From JAOTZA01 sp965224065 (GTDB lineage: Bacteria; Acidobacteriota; Thermoanaerobaculia; Multivoradales; JAHEKO01): a stretch of 64,000 nt of DNA. The notes beneath the pieces were generated by a model. It did not search any database. It was not told where the DNA came from and saw only the letters and a program-made list of their open reading frames with translations. This document shows positions 1 to 10,492 of the stretch, piece by piece. The DNA is taken from contig CBDCYF010000005.1 of NCBI GenBank assembly GCA_965224065.1, positions 2,418,001-2,482,000 of the forward strand, read 5' to 3'. The number at the start of each line of letters is the position of its first letter. Position 1 is the first letter of the stretch. The position numbers and the translations under genes were made by a program.

Positions 1-469
1 CCTCGCCGGTCTCGAAGTACATCTCCATCCGGTGGTTGTCGTCGTCCTCGAGGACGATCACCGAGCGTTTCGTCATGTTGTCGCCGGTCGCAGGGTTGGG
101 TATCTCGCCGATCATGGTCCAGACCTTGCCGGTTTCGTCGATCTCGCCGGTCTCGGTCTGCATCATGGTCGAGGCGTTATCGATCCAGAAGCCCTCATAA
201 CGCTTGGTGATGTTGTTGTAGCCCCAGTAGCCGCGGCCCTCGAACTCGGGAAATGGACCGTCGTTGGGGTCGCCAGTGTAGGTCTGTTTGAGAAAACGGC
301 CGCCGAGATCGAACTCGTTGACCATCGTGCCGGTGGAGACCATCGGGTCTCCGGGCCCCATCCACATGCTGACTTGCGCCTTGAACGTGCCTTCGAACGG
401 CTTCAACTTCTCGTGCTCGGGGGTCGTCGCCGCCATGGCCGCGAAATCCGGTGCTGATTCGGTCGTCAA
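1..469 (-). CDS. DUF1579 family protein (partial, C-terminus outside window)
   Basis: The visible part reads MTTESAPDFAAMAATTPEHE and continues with HEKLKPFEGTF, FDLGGRFLKQTY and YWGYNNITKRYEGFWID, the pattern of DUF1579, a small beta-barrel-like family of unknown function. The start is a TTG at 469: a full AGGAGG lies at 475-480, five bases upstream, whereas the in-frame ATG at 436 has no ribosome-binding site. The far end runs off the window. It is divergent from the acyl-CoA dehydrogenase gene. A TATGAT-like -10 box on the minus strand (509-514) may be its promoter. Function unknown; the family call is fairly secure, the role is not. Confidence 0.8.
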   Translation of the reverse strand, partial: MTTESAPDFAAMAATTPEHEKLKPFEGTFKAQVSMWMGPGDPMVSTGTMVNEFDLGGRFLKQTYTGDPNDGPFPEFEGRGYWGYNNITKRYEGFWIDNASTMMQTETGEIDETGKVWTMIGEIPNPATGDNMTKRSVIVLEDDDNHRMEMYFETGE

Positions 470-553
470 TCTCTCCTCCTGTTTTTTCAACGGATCGTTC
501 GGGGCCGGATCATAACTCGGGACGAAACTTGATACGGCCCACCCCAAGGCAGG

Positions 554-581
554 TTGCGGCGCGGCCGAATGGCCTTAAACT
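554..581 (+). promoter_or_regulatory. Possible sigma-70-type promoter for the acyl-CoA dehydrogenase
   Basis: TTGCGG (554-559) and TAAACT (576-581) are separated by 16 bases. The predicted transcription start would lie just before the strong ribosome-binding site GAGGAGGG (590-597). Only partial consensus matches, so this is tentative. Confidence 0.3.
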
Positions 582-603
582 CGGCCCGCGAGGAGGGTTG
601 GTT

Positions 604-2445
<1,842 letters not shown>

Positions 2446-2459
2446 AGGAGATCGCGCCT

Positions 2460-3764
2460 ATGTCACCTCGTAAGTTCCCCGGTACACCGAAGTGGATGGG
2501 CTTGTTCGGGGTGGTCGCCGCCGCTCTCACCGCCCTTCCGGCCACCGCCGTCGAGTTCCGCGCCGGCCAGCACGTCGCGGTGGCTGCGGACGAGGTCGTC
2601 ACCGACGACCTCTACGCCACCGGCGAGACGATCACGATCGACGGGCGGGTCGAGGGAGACATCATCGTCAGCGGGCGCGAGATCCGGCTCAATGGCGAAG
2701 CAACCGGCGACCTGATGGCGGCCGGCCAGGCAGTTATCGTCACCGGCACCGTCGGCGACGACATCCGGATGGCGGGGATGGCCCTCCAGCTCGCCTCCGG
2801 CGCGTCGGTAGGGGACGACGTCGTCTCCGCCGGCTTTAGCCTTGAGACCCTCGCCGACAGCGCGATCGGCGGGAGCCTCATCTATACCGGCTTTCAGTCG
2901 CTCCTCGCGGGCGATATCCGGGAGAGCCTCACCGGATCGATGGCGGCGCTCGAGATCCGCGGCGGTATCGCCGGCGACAGCGAGGTCGAGGTAGACGGCG
3001 ACCCCGGGATGCCCTCTTTTATCCAGTTCATCCCGTCTCCCATCCCCTTGCCCCCGGTTCCCGGAGGACTGACCATCGCCGAAACCGCTCGGATCGACGG
3101 CCAATTCGAATACACCTCGTCTCGCGAGGCGCGAGGCGGGGGCGCGGGTTCCGGGGCCGTCAGCCGCGTCGAGCCGGCGGTGGCTGAGAAACCCGCTCAG
3201 AAGGCGGCCCGCAAACCGAGCTGGCCGGGAAAGCTCTTCCGGTGGTTGGGCCTGGTCGTTCTCGGCCTCTTGTTGGCCTGGCGAGTCCCCGGGTGGCTCG
3301 ACGCCCAAAGTCATCAAATCGAATCCAAACCCCTACCGCTGGCCGGAATCGGTCTGATGGGAGTCGCCGCGCTTCCGGTGGGAGTCGGGATGCTGTTCAT
3401 CGCCCTGGTGTTGGTGACGATGATCCTCGGCTTGCTCAAGCTGGCCAACCTGGCGGCTCTGGCGATGGTGCTGGGTCTCGTGGTCCTGGGCCTGTTGCTG
3501 CTGATCTTCTGGCTGACCGCTTCCTACCTGGCTCCGCTTTGGGTCGGCCTGTGCACCGGCCGCTGGGTGCTCAAGCGTTTTGCCGAGGACAAGGCCGGGG
3601 GAGTGGTCCTGCCCCTTCTGGCCGGTCTGGCGATTCTGGCGCTCCTCCGGTTTGTGCCCTTTCTGGGTTTTCTGGTCGCGTTCGCCATCTTGCTGGTCGG
3701 CTGGGGCGCCATTCTGGTCTGGCTCTGGGGGCGGTTCAGATCGGCCGAACCCGCGCCAGCCTGA
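2460..3764 (+). CDS. Polymer-forming (bactofilin-like) membrane protein
   Basis: 434 residues. A signal peptide (residues 1-30, cleavage near ATAVEF) leads into about 150 residues of short repeated strands of the type TGETITIDGRVEGDIIVSG and GEATGDLMAAGQAVIVTG, the right-handed beta-helix repeat of bactofilins and related polymer-forming proteins. A Pro/Gly/Ala-rich linker follows, then four to five hydrophobic segments between residues 260 and 428. The fusion suggests an extracytoplasmic beta-helix tethered to an inner-membrane domain (inference). GGAG lies upstream of the ATG and the gene follows the dehydrogenase after 14 bases, so co-transcription is likely. Exact role unknown; a part in envelope organisation is only a guess from the family. 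Confidence 0.75.
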   Translation: MSPRKFPGTPKWMGLFGVVAAALTALPATAVEFRAGQHVAVAADEVVTDDLYATGETITIDGRVEGDIIVSGREIRLNGEATGDLMAAGQAVIVTGTVGDDIRMAGMALQLASGASVGDDVVSAGFSLETLADSAIGGSLIYTGFQSLLAGDIRESLTGSMAALEIRGGIAGDSEVEVDGDPGMPSFIQFIPSPIPLPPVPGGLTIAETARIDGQFEYTSSREARGGGAGSGAVSRVEPAVAEKPAQKAARKPSWPGKLFRWLGLVVLGLLLAWRVPGWLDAQSHQIESKPLPLAGIGLMGVAALPVGVGMLFIALVLVTMILGLLKLANLAALAMVLGLVVLGLLLLIFWLTASYLAPLWVGLCTGRWVLKRFAEDKAGGVVLPLLAGLAILALLRFVPFLGFLVAFAILLVGWGAILVWLWGRFRSAEPAPA

Positions 3765-3780
3765 TCGTTTCTCAAAACTC

Positions 3781-4065
3781 GTGATCGGCGCGGTTCTCTT
3801 CGACCTCGACGGTGTTCTGGTCGACACCTTCGAGGTGTGGTTTGCCGTCGTACCGCGTCCCAAGCCGGCACCCGACATGGTGCTCGCCGCCTGCGAGCTT
3901 TTGGGCGTTGCGCCGACCGAGGCGGTGATGGTCGGAGACTCCAGCTATGACCGCGACGCAGCGCGAGCAGCCGGTGTCCGATTCATCGGGTTTCGCTGTG
4001 CCGGGGACGCGAAAATCGAGACCCTCGTCGAGCTCCTCCCGGCGCTCGGCATGAGAATCGGATAG
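3781..4065 (+). CDS. Cap-less, internally shortened HAD-family protein (possible remnant)
   Basis: 94 residues with GTG start. The N-terminus carries HAD motif I as AVLFDLDGVLVDT, with the nucleophile Asp and the second Asp intact. After only about eight residues it jumps to RPKPAPDMVLAACELLGV, the motif III lysine region, and then VMVGDSSYDRDAARAAGV, motif IV. The cap domain and motif II, normally about 100 residues between motifs I and III, are absent, so the protein is less than half the usual length of phosphoglycolate-phosphatase-like members. The frame stays open across the junction, consistent with an in-frame deletion. It sits 16 bases after the bactofilin-like gene and 4 bases before the decarboxylase. 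It could be a decayed remnant or a minimal non-enzymatic protein. Confidence 0.55.
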   Translation: MIGAVLFDLDGVLVDTFEVWFAVVPRPKPAPDMVLAACELLGVAPTEAVMVGDSSYDRDAARAAGVRFIGFRCAGDAKIETLVELLPALGMRIG

Positions 4066-4069
4066 GAGG

Positions 4070-5518
4070 ATGCCCAATAAACCACACCCCAGCCCTCTGG
4101 AGCCGACCGTCGACGAAATGTGCGCCCTTGTGGACCAAGCGGTCGAACGCATTCTCGGCTTCTACAAAACGCTGCCCGATCAGCCCACGCGCCAGGTCGA
4201 CACGCGTCCGGAGACCTACGCTGCACTGCGCGGGGAGGCCCCGGAGAACGGCCGGCCGCTGGATGAGGTGCTCGACCCCTTTTTCGACCATCTGGTGCCC
4301 AACTGTTTCAACACGGTCAGCCCCGGCTTTCTGGCGTACATCCCGGGCGGCGGCCTCTTCCACGCTGCGGTCGCCGACCTCATCGCCGATACCGTCAATC
4401 GATACGTGACGGTGTGGGCGGCGGCCCCGGGCATGGCCGAGATCGAGACCGCGGTCATCCGCTGGTTCTGCCGCATGGTCGGTTACCCGGACAAAGCCTC
4501 GGGCTTCCTCACCAGCGGCGGCTCGCTGGCCAACTTCTCGGCCCTCTTTACCGCCCGCAAGGAGAGACTAGGCGACGACTTCTCGGCGGCTCGGATCTAT
4601 GTCTCCGACCAGATCCACCACTCGGTCCTGCGCGCGGCAACGCTTGCCGGGTTCCCGTCGGATTCCGTCTGTACGATCTCGACCGACGACAAGTATCGCC
4701 TGTGCCTCGAGGAGCTGGAGCGCGAGGTCGCCTCCGACCGAAGCGCGGGACGGCGACCGTTCGCCGTGGTTGCCAGCGCCGGCACCACCAACACCGGGGC
4801 GATCGACGAGTTGGGGCCACTGGCCGACTTGGCCGCGCGCCACGAGCTATGGCTCCACGTCGACGCCGCCTACGGCGGTTTTTTTATGCTGACCGAACGC
4901 GGACGGCAGCGCATGGACGGGCTCGAACGAGCCGACTCGATCACCCTCGACCCCCACAAGGGCCTCTTTCTCCCCTATGGCACGGGGTGTCTTCTGGTGC
5001 GCGACGGCAACGCGCTCGGCCGGGCGCACGCCATCGACGCCGACTACATGCCGCCGATGCAGGGTTCGAACGAGCAAGTGGACTTTTGCGCCATCTCCCC
5101 CGAGCTGTCGCGCGACTTTCGCGGCTTGCGCGTCTGGCTACCGGTCCAGATGCTCGGGCTGGGCGTCTTTCGCGACGCGCTGGACGAAAAACTCGATCTC
5201 ACCGAGTGGGTCTGGCGCAAGCTCCAGGAGGTCGACTGTATCCGGATCGTCGCCGAGCCGCAGCTCTCGGTCATCGCCTTCCGGCTCGAGGTCCCGGGGC
5301 TGGAAGGAGAGGAGCTCGATCGGGTCAACCGGAAGCTTCTGGAACGAATCAACTCACGCCAGCGCGTCTATCTGACAGGGACCGTCCTGGATGGACGGTT
5401 CGCACTGCGGATCTGCGTCGTCGTGTTTCGCACCCACCGGGATCGGCTCGAGATGTGCCTCGAAGACATCCGGGCATCGATCGAGGAGGTTCTCTCCGGG
5501 GGCGCCACGCGGAGCTAG
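4070..5518 (+). CDS. PLP-dependent group II decarboxylase (aromatic-L-amino-acid decarboxylase-like)
   Basis: 482 residues. The pyridoxal-phosphate lysine is K297 in TLDPHKGLFLPYG; the cofactor-binding aspartate is D265 in WLHVDAAYGG; GFLTSGGSLANFSAL and ASAGTTNTGAID are also typical of the fold type I aromatic/glutamate decarboxylase superfamily. Expected reaction: removal of the carboxyl group of an amino acid, probably aromatic, giving an amine; the substrate is not determinable here. AGGAGG ends directly against the ATG at 4070, with no spacer, which is unusual, but family alignment needs the sequence before the next ATG (4118). The stop overlaps by two bases the stop of the convergent lipoprotein gene. 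Confidence 0.9.
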   Translation: MPNKPHPSPLEPTVDEMCALVDQAVERILGFYKTLPDQPTRQVDTRPETYAALRGEAPENGRPLDEVLDPFFDHLVPNCFNTVSPGFLAYIPGGGLFHAAVADLIADTVNRYVTVWAAAPGMAEIETAVIRWFCRMVGYPDKASGFLTSGGSLANFSALFTARKERLGDDFSAARIYVSDQIHHSVLRAATLAGFPSDSVCTISTDDKYRLCLEELEREVASDRSAGRRPFAVVASAGTTNTGAIDELGPLADLAARHELWLHVDAAYGGFFMLTERGRQRMDGLERADSITLDPHKGLFLPYGTGCLLVRDGNALGRAHAIDADYMPPMQGSNEQVDFCAISPELSRDFRGLRVWLPVQMLGLGVFRDALDEKLDLTEWVWRKLQEVDCIRIVAEPQLSVIAFRLEVPGLEGEELDRVNRKLLERINSRQRVYLTGTVLDGRFALRICVVVFRTHRDRLEMCLEDIRASIEEVLSGGATRS

Positions 5519-6360
5519 TTCGCTGTCGCGCCGGTCTCGATCCACTCGTAGATCCCGGCGATCTGGCCGGGGCTGAGGAACGGTCCGCCCACCGGCATCC
5601 GCACCCCCATGATGTCGGAGGTGCCGCGGAGTTTTTTGATCAGATAGCTCGCTTCGGGGTCCCCCGGATCCACTCGATCAAAGCGGAAGACCTGGCTCGA
5701 CGGCACACCCACCAGGTTGGCAAAGGCCGCTCCCTCCTCGAGCACCAGATCGGCGCTCGCGGTGGCCGCGTCGTGACAGCCGCCGCGGGCGCAGGTGGGG
5801 GTAAAGAAGCTTTGCTGGATGGCGTCAAAAGTCGTCGCCTGCCCGGCCGACGCGCAGCTCGGGGTGGTGTCGAGATCGGATCGTGCTCGGGCAATGTCGA
5901 AACAGAATCGGACTTCCGTGCCGACGGGCAACGGCGCGCCCTTGGGCTTGACGGTCACCGTGACCAGGCTGCCCGAGCGAACCCTCTGGCCCATTCTCTT
6001 GACCCGGCGAAATGTCCCCTCGGTCCGTACGTCGAGCTTGACGCGCAGGCGGTCGTCGAGCGCGCCTGTGTCGGGGTCGACCGCTTCGGCCGTGACCACT
6101 AGCCGTCGCGGGCGGCTGTCTCCGGGGGGCAGTTGCAGGCTCCCCGAGAGACGCACAAACCCGTTCTGCAGCCTCAACCGCCCGTCCAGCACCCAACTCG
6201 CCATCTCGGCGGTCTTGCCCTTTTGGACCGGCTCTTCCAACCGGTAGAAGAGCTCGAGGTGGTTGCCGAGCCCCCCAGGGTCCACCAGCACACAACCCGC
6301 GAAGAGGAGCCCGGCGACCAGGCAGCCCGCAACCGTTCCGGCAGTGCACTCGGTCCTCAC
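5515..6360 (-). CDS. Lipoprotein with C-terminal cytochrome-c-like CX4CH domain
   Basis: 281 residues from a GTG at 6360. This start gives a short positively charged N-terminus, a hydrophobic segment and the lipobox LFAGC near residue 22; a longer frame to 6471 would bury the lipobox. The middle (residues 30-165) is beta-rich and unrecognised. The end carries FFTPTCARGGCHDAATA near residue 195 and GVRMPVGGPFLSPGQIAGIYEWIETGA, the pattern of unusual c-type-cytochrome-like domains in Planctomycetes, Myxococcota and Acidobacteriota, where the haem motif is CX4CH rather than CXXCH. An envelope redox or cargo-binding role is inferred. Divergent from the YkgJ-type gene across 109 bases. Confidence 0.7.
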   Translation of the reverse strand: MRTECTAGTVAGCLVAGLLFAGCVLVDPGGLGNHLELFYRLEEPVQKGKTAEMASWVLDGRLRLQNGFVRLSGSLQLPPGDSRPRRLVVTAEAVDPDTGALDDRLRVKLDVRTEGTFRRVKRMGQRVRSGSLVTVTVKPKGAPLPVGTEVRFCFDIARARSDLDTTPSCASAGQATTFDAIQQSFFTPTCARGGCHDAATASADLVLEEGAAFANLVGVPSSQVFRFDRVDPGDPEASYLIKKLRGTSDIMGVRMPVGGPFLSPGQIAGIYEWIETGATAN

Positions 6361-6469
6361 GGCGTCCTGCTTCCTTTGTACAAACGATCGTACCGACCTC
6401 GGGCAGTGTAGCCCAGCGTTCTCGCCGTCCTTGCCCGGGACGCCGAACTCGAACGTGTAATCTGGGACC

Positions 6470-6955
6470 ATGCCGCCCGAGGACGATTCGGCCCGCCCGT
6501 GGTACGCCGACGGCCTGCGGTTCGAGTGTCATGGCTGTGGCGCGTGCTGCCGTGGCGAAGGCTATGTGTGGGTGAACCGCCGAGCGGCGCGCCGCATCGC
6601 CAAAACTCTCCAGCTCACGGTCGAGGAGTTCGGGCGGCGCTATCTGCGGCGGATCGGGCGGCGCCACTCCCTCACCGAAAAACCCAACCACGATTGCATC
6701 TTCTGGAACGGCGGGTGCTCGATCTACGACGTGCGCCCCGCCCAGTGCCGGACCTTTCCTTTCTGGCGCGGGATTCTCAAATCCAGACAGAGCTGGGCGC
6801 AAGCCGCGGCGGGCTGCGGTGGAATCGACACCGGACGGCTGTACGCCCTCGGGGAGATCGCCCGCATGGCGCGCGGGGACGGAGAGACCGAGGCGTCCCG
6901 CCAAACTTCGAACGGCCCGACCGCCTGCCGCCGGTCCGCGGATCCAAACCGTTGA
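6470..6955 (+). CDS. YkgJ-type cysteine-cluster protein (putative zinc/iron-binding)
   Basis: 161 residues. Near residue 18 is FECHGCGACCRGEGYVW (CXXCXXCC); further on are CIFWNGGCSIYDVRPAQCR and TFPFW, the complete signature of the YkgJ/UPF0153 family, proposed to chelate Zn or Fe-S. Eight or more cysteines are placed as in the family. The C-terminal 40 residues are polar and unconserved. The ATG at 6470 is preceded by only a weak GGGA; a TAATCT hexamer lies 10 bases upstream. The stop overlaps the TTG start of the next gene (TTGA), so the pair is translationally coupled. Biochemical function is unknown for the family. Confidence 0.85.
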   Translation: MPPEDDSARPWYADGLRFECHGCGACCRGEGYVWVNRRAARRIAKTLQLTVEEFGRRYLRRIGRRHSLTEKPNHDCIFWNGGCSIYDVRPAQCRTFPFWRGILKSRQSWAQAAAGCGGIDTGRLYALGEIARMARGDGETEASRQTSNGPTACRRSADPNR

Positions 6956-7773
6956 GCGTTCGCGGAAGAGTTCGCGTCGCCGACATCGAAGGCGTTCGCG
7001 TGGGCCGGTTTGGTCGCAAGATCAACAGCGCCGCCTATCTCTACCGGCTGGGCTCGACCGTCGTGGACAGCGGCCCGCCCAATCAGTGGCGGGAGGTCCG
7101 AGCGTTTCTCGAAGAGAGGCCGCCCGAGCTGGTCGTCGCCACCCACCACCACGAGGACCACGCCGGGAACCTGGCCCTGATCCAGGATCACTTCGGCGCC
7201 CGAATCATGGCCCCCCGCGAGAGCCTCGAGCCGCTTGCCGGGGGCTTTCCGCTCCAGCCCTACCAGCTCTTCTTCTGGGGCCGGCCCAGGAGGTCCCACC
7301 CGGAACCACTACAGGGATCCATCGATCTGCCCGACGGCGGCACGCTCGAGCCGATTCTCCTCCCGGGACATTCTCCGGACATGACCTGCTTTCTGGATCC
7401 CCAACGCGGACACCTCTATAGCGCCGACCTCTACGTCTCGCGCCGCATCCGTTACTTGAGAGCCGACGAAGACTTGGGCGGCATCCTGGACAGCCTGGAG
7501 AAGGTCCTGGCCTACGATTTCGACACCCTGCTGTGCGGTCACCGGGGGGTGGTGGAGGACGCCAAGGCCAAGCTGGTGGAGAAGCTGGACTATTTGAGGT
7601 CGCTGTGCGCGCGGGCGGCCGAGCTTCGCGACCGCGGCTGGCCGGTTCGCCGGATCACCCGACGGCTTTTAGGCCGCGAGGACTCGGTCTCGATGCTGTG
7701 CCTCGGGCATTTCTCCAAACGCAACCTGGTCGAGGGCTGTTTGGCTAGCGAGTCGACCCGTAGATCTCGATGA
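6952..7773 (+). CDS. Metallo-beta-lactamase fold hydrolase
   Basis: 273 residues. The metal-binding signature is VATHHHEDHAGN (HXHXDH) near residue 65, with later ligands in LLPGHSPDM, YSADLY and LLCGHRGV, so the binuclear site looks complete. The C-terminal about 60 residues form a helical extension typical of glyoxalase-II-like or LACTB2-like members. Substrate is unknown; thioester or phosphodiester hydrolysis is typical. The start is a TTG at 6952, inside the stop of the preceding gene (TTGA), with no clear ribosome-binding site, pointing to coupled reinitiation. Its 3' end overlaps the convergent acyltransferase gene by 29 bases. Confidence 0.85.
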   Translation: MSVRGRVRVADIEGVRVGRFGRKINSAAYLYRLGSTVVDSGPPNQWREVRAFLEERPPELVVATHHHEDHAGNLALIQDHFGARIMAPRESLEPLAGGFPLQPYQLFFWGRPRRSHPEPLQGSIDLPDGGTLEPILLPGHSPDMTCFLDPQRGHLYSADLYVSRRIRYLRADEDLGGILDSLEKVLAYDFDTLLCGHRGVVEDAKAKLVEKLDYLRSLCARAAELRDRGWPVRRITRRLLGREDSVSMLCLGHFSKRNLVEGCLASESTRRSR

Positions 7774-9097
7774 GCTTCTCGACCTCATGGCGCACCGCGA
7801 GCCGACGCCTCTTGAGCTCGTCGGCCACGCCCCGGCGGCCCTTGAGCTTCAAATAGGCGCGTGACTCGTCGCGCAGCGCCCGCCAGGTCTCGGCGTAGGT
7901 GATCGCCAGATAGCCGGCCGGGGGACCCAGAAGCAGCGCCGCCACACCCCACAAGCCTCCAAACTTCCAGGCCACCAGAGCACCGGTCAGCGCCCAAAAA
8001 GCGGGGAACAGGACCAGCGAGATCAGGACCTTGTAGGTCGCCCTCTGATTGGTCGACAGCCCGATCCGCCGGGTGACCCAACCGGGAATCTTGTAGGGCA
8101 GCCAGTTGATGACCAGCCCGACAAAGGCCAGCGGACGCCAGAACGCCAGCGACCAGACCTTGCGCAGCAGAAACCGGACCACCAGCCCGCGAGGATAAGA
8201 AGCCGCGACCTGCCGGTCCTCGAGCCGCAGTCGGCGCAGGAGCCGATCGTAGCGGCCGGTCGCATCCAGCACGTCGACCACCAGTTCCGGGCTCCGGCCC
8301 GACAGCTCCCGGTAACCCGACAGAAAGGCTTTCTTGAGCGCAAATTGCTTCGAGAGCTTCTCCCGCAGCGGGGCCTCGACGGCCGGCCGCGCGTACACCT
8401 CGGCCGCGCAGTGGAGCAACTCGGCCTGGCGCCAGGATTCGTAGTTCAAGGTCACCGCGCGCAGCCCTTCTTCCACGGCCTTGGTGAGCGCGCGCACCGC
8501 TTCGCGGTCTCCCGCGGCCTCGGCCGCGGACACCTCGATCGGTTCGCCGATCTGCACCAGCACCCGCGAGCGAAAAAGGTCCGGCGCCTCGAAGTTGAGA
8601 CCCACGGGCAGGATTCGCACGCCCAGTGGCCCAAATCTCTCCTCGGCCTCGAGCGCGATCCGTGCCACTCCGGTCTTGAGCGGCAGCAGACCGGGCTCGT
8701 CGTGACTCACACCTTCGGGAAACATCGCGATGGCGCCGCCGGCCGCCAGCTCCTCGTGGCAGCGCTCGAAGGTGCGGGCGTTCTGGGACGTGTCGACGCC
8801 CTCGTCCTGGCGCCGGTAGACCGGGATCGCGCCGGCCAGACGGACCAGGTACTTGACCACCGGATGGCTCCACAGCGTGCTCTTGCCCAGAAAGCGGCTC
8901 GGCCGCGGCACAAACCCAGCCACCAGCATTCCGTCCACCAGGCCGTTGCCGTGGTTCGAGACGATCAGCAGGGGCTCGTTGTCGGGCATCTTGTCGAGCC
9001 CGACGACCTCGATCTCGCGAAAAAAGATGCGGAGAATGAATCGCGCGAGCGCGGCCAGAAAGCGGTCGAGTCGCTGCCGGCTCCGCGACCGGGTCAT
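7745..9097 (-). CDS. PlsC-like glycerolipid acyltransferase with C-terminal membrane segments
   Basis: 450 residues. The acyltransferase core has SNHGNGLVDGM near residue 48, with H49 and D55 spaced HX5D rather than the usual HX4D, as in GPAT/DHAPAT enzymes of the yeast Gat1/Sct1 type, and AMFPEGVSH near residue 125 (acyl-acceptor binding). Residues 310-400 hold three hydrophobic segments. Likely reaction: acylation of glycerol-3-phosphate, DHAP or a lysophospholipid at the inner membrane. The ATG overlaps the stop of the upstream transporter gene (ATGA), so the two are coupled. This enzyme has about twice the length of PlsC proper. Confidence 0.85.
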   Translation of the reverse strand: MTRSRSRQRLDRFLAALARFILRIFFREIEVVGLDKMPDNEPLLIVSNHGNGLVDGMLVAGFVPRPSRFLGKSTLWSHPVVKYLVRLAGAIPVYRRQDEGVDTSQNARTFERCHEELAAGGAIAMFPEGVSHDEPGLLPLKTGVARIALEAEERFGPLGVRILPVGLNFEAPDLFRSRVLVQIGEPIEVSAAEAAGDREAVRALTKAVEEGLRAVTLNYESWRQAELLHCAAEVYARPAVEAPLREKLSKQFALKKAFLSGYRELSGRSPELVVDVLDATGRYDRLLRRLRLEDRQVAASYPRGLVVRFLLRKVWSLAFWRPLAFVGLVINWLPYKIPGWVTRRIGLSTNQRATYKVLISLVLFPAFWALTGALVAWKFGGLWGVAALLLGPPAGYLAITYAETWRALRDESRAYLKLKGRRGVADELKRRRLAVRHEVEKLIEIYGSTR

Positions 9098-10395
9098 TTG
9101 GAAGCACCGGCGGCAGCGCCGGTTGTCCAGGTCTCGGCCGCCCTCCGGCCGCGCTCAACGTCGATCCATCGCAGCCCGAGAAGACCCAGGACAAAAAAGG
9201 AGCCGTTGATCAGGATGGCGATTCTTTGAGAGCCCGTCGCCGAGGAGACCAAACCGAAGACAAACGGCCCCACGACATAGGCGGCGCGCTGCGCGAGACC
9301 CCAGAAGCCAAAAAACTCGCCGCTCTTCGAGGCCGGTGAGAAGAGGCCGACTACCGCCCGCGAGGCCGATTGAAGCGACCCGATTCCCAGCCCGGCGGCC
9401 AGCGCCACCGGCCAGAACTGTGTCTTGGTCTGGGCCAGATAGGCGCCGACCCCGACACCGACCCACAGGAACAGGGTCAGCTCGATCGTACGCTTGGGCC
9501 CCAGGCGGTCCTGGATCCAGCCAAAGAGCAACGCCCCCGCGGCCGAGGAGAGCTGAAGCACGATAAAGAGAAAGATGAGATCGGACGAGCTAAAGCCGAT
9601 CGTGCGCTCGGCATAGATCGCGGCAAAGGCGATCACCGCCATCAGCCCGCAGTTGTAGACCAGAAAAACCGACAGAAACCGGGCCAGCTCGGAGAAATGC
9701 CGCAGCGATCGCGCCGTGTCTCCGAGACGCTGGAATCCGATTCGGGCATAGCCGCCGAGCGTACGGGGAGTCCCGCGCTCGGCGCGCTCTTTCAAAAGGA
9801 GCATCGTCGGCAGGCCGGCAATCAAAAAAAACGCCCCGGTCACCACCCACACCAGACGCAGGCTCGGCAGGTTTTCCAGCGTGAACCCGTCGTCGATCAG
9901 CGGCTTGATCAGCAGCAGGCTTCCCAGACCGCCGAAGTACCCCAGGCCCCAGCCAAAACCCGAGATCCGCCCGATGTTGGCCGGGGTCGAGATTTCCGGG
10001 AGAAAAGCACCCGCCATGTTCTCGCCCGCAGCGTAGGCGAAGTTGGAAAAGACAAACAGCGCCAAGCCGAGCACGATCTGGCCCGGCAGCACAAAGTAGA
10101 GCGCCGCGGTGCCACAAACACAGAACAGATAGCTTGCGGCCAGAAACCACTTCTTGCGCCCGGAATCGTCGGCCACCGCCCCGATCACCGGGGCCGACAG
10201 GAGCACCAGCAGGTTGCTGATTGCGACCCCGAGGCTCCACAACCAGTCGGCGTTCTCACCCGGCGCCACCAGCTTGGTGAAGTAGACCGCGAACGCGACG
10301 GTGACGATGATGGTCGTATAGCTCGAGTTGGCGAAATCGAACATCGCCCAGCCCAAGATCTCGCGCTTCCTGACGGGCCGCTCGGGGGTCTGCAC
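9094..10395 (-). CDS. MFS transporter, UMF1/Atg22-like
   Basis: 433 residues with about 12 hydrophobic segments. The N-terminus KREILGWAMFDFANSSYTT is the signature of the UMF1 family (relatives of the yeast vacuolar effluxer Atg22), and PVIGAVADDSGRKKW is the MFS loop 2-3 motif. An inner-membrane permease of unknown substrate; eukaryotic relatives export amino acids. It is the first gene of a two-gene unit with the acyltransferase and is divergent from the first PQQ dehydrogenase gene, leaving 97 bases for both promoters. The GTG at 10395 is kept as start because the conserved motif begins within ten residues. Confidence 0.85.
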   Translation of the reverse strand: MQTPERPVRKREILGWAMFDFANSSYTTIIVTVAFAVYFTKLVAPGENADWLWSLGVAISNLLVLLSAPVIGAVADDSGRKKWFLAASYLFCVCGTAALYFVLPGQIVLGLALFVFSNFAYAAGENMAGAFLPEISTPANIGRISGFGWGLGYFGGLGSLLLIKPLIDDGFTLENLPSLRLVWVVTGAFFLIAGLPTMLLLKERAERGTPRTLGGYARIGFQRLGDTARSLRHFSELARFLSVFLVYNCGLMAVIAFAAIYAERTIGFSSSDLIFLFIVLQLSSAAGALLFGWIQDRLGPKRTIELTLFLWVGVGVGAYLAQTKTQFWPVALAAGLGIGSLQSASRAVVGLFSPASKSGEFFGFWGLAQRAAYVVGPFVFGLVSSATGSQRIAILINGSFFVLGLLGLRWIDVERGRRAAETWTTGAAAGASK

Positions 10396-10492
10396 GGTGG
10401 CCGGAGTCTATCCTCGTTGCACTCCACAGCCTTCGAGGAAAACTATCGGGCGATGGTAGTTCCTCGACTTGGGGCGCTGCTAGGATTCCGGC

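Noticed and set aside
3781..4065. Frameshift explanation for the shortened HAD protein
   Set aside because: Only 16 bases separate it from the previous gene and the missing cap region is not found in any other frame nearby, so a deletion is more likely than a frameshift.
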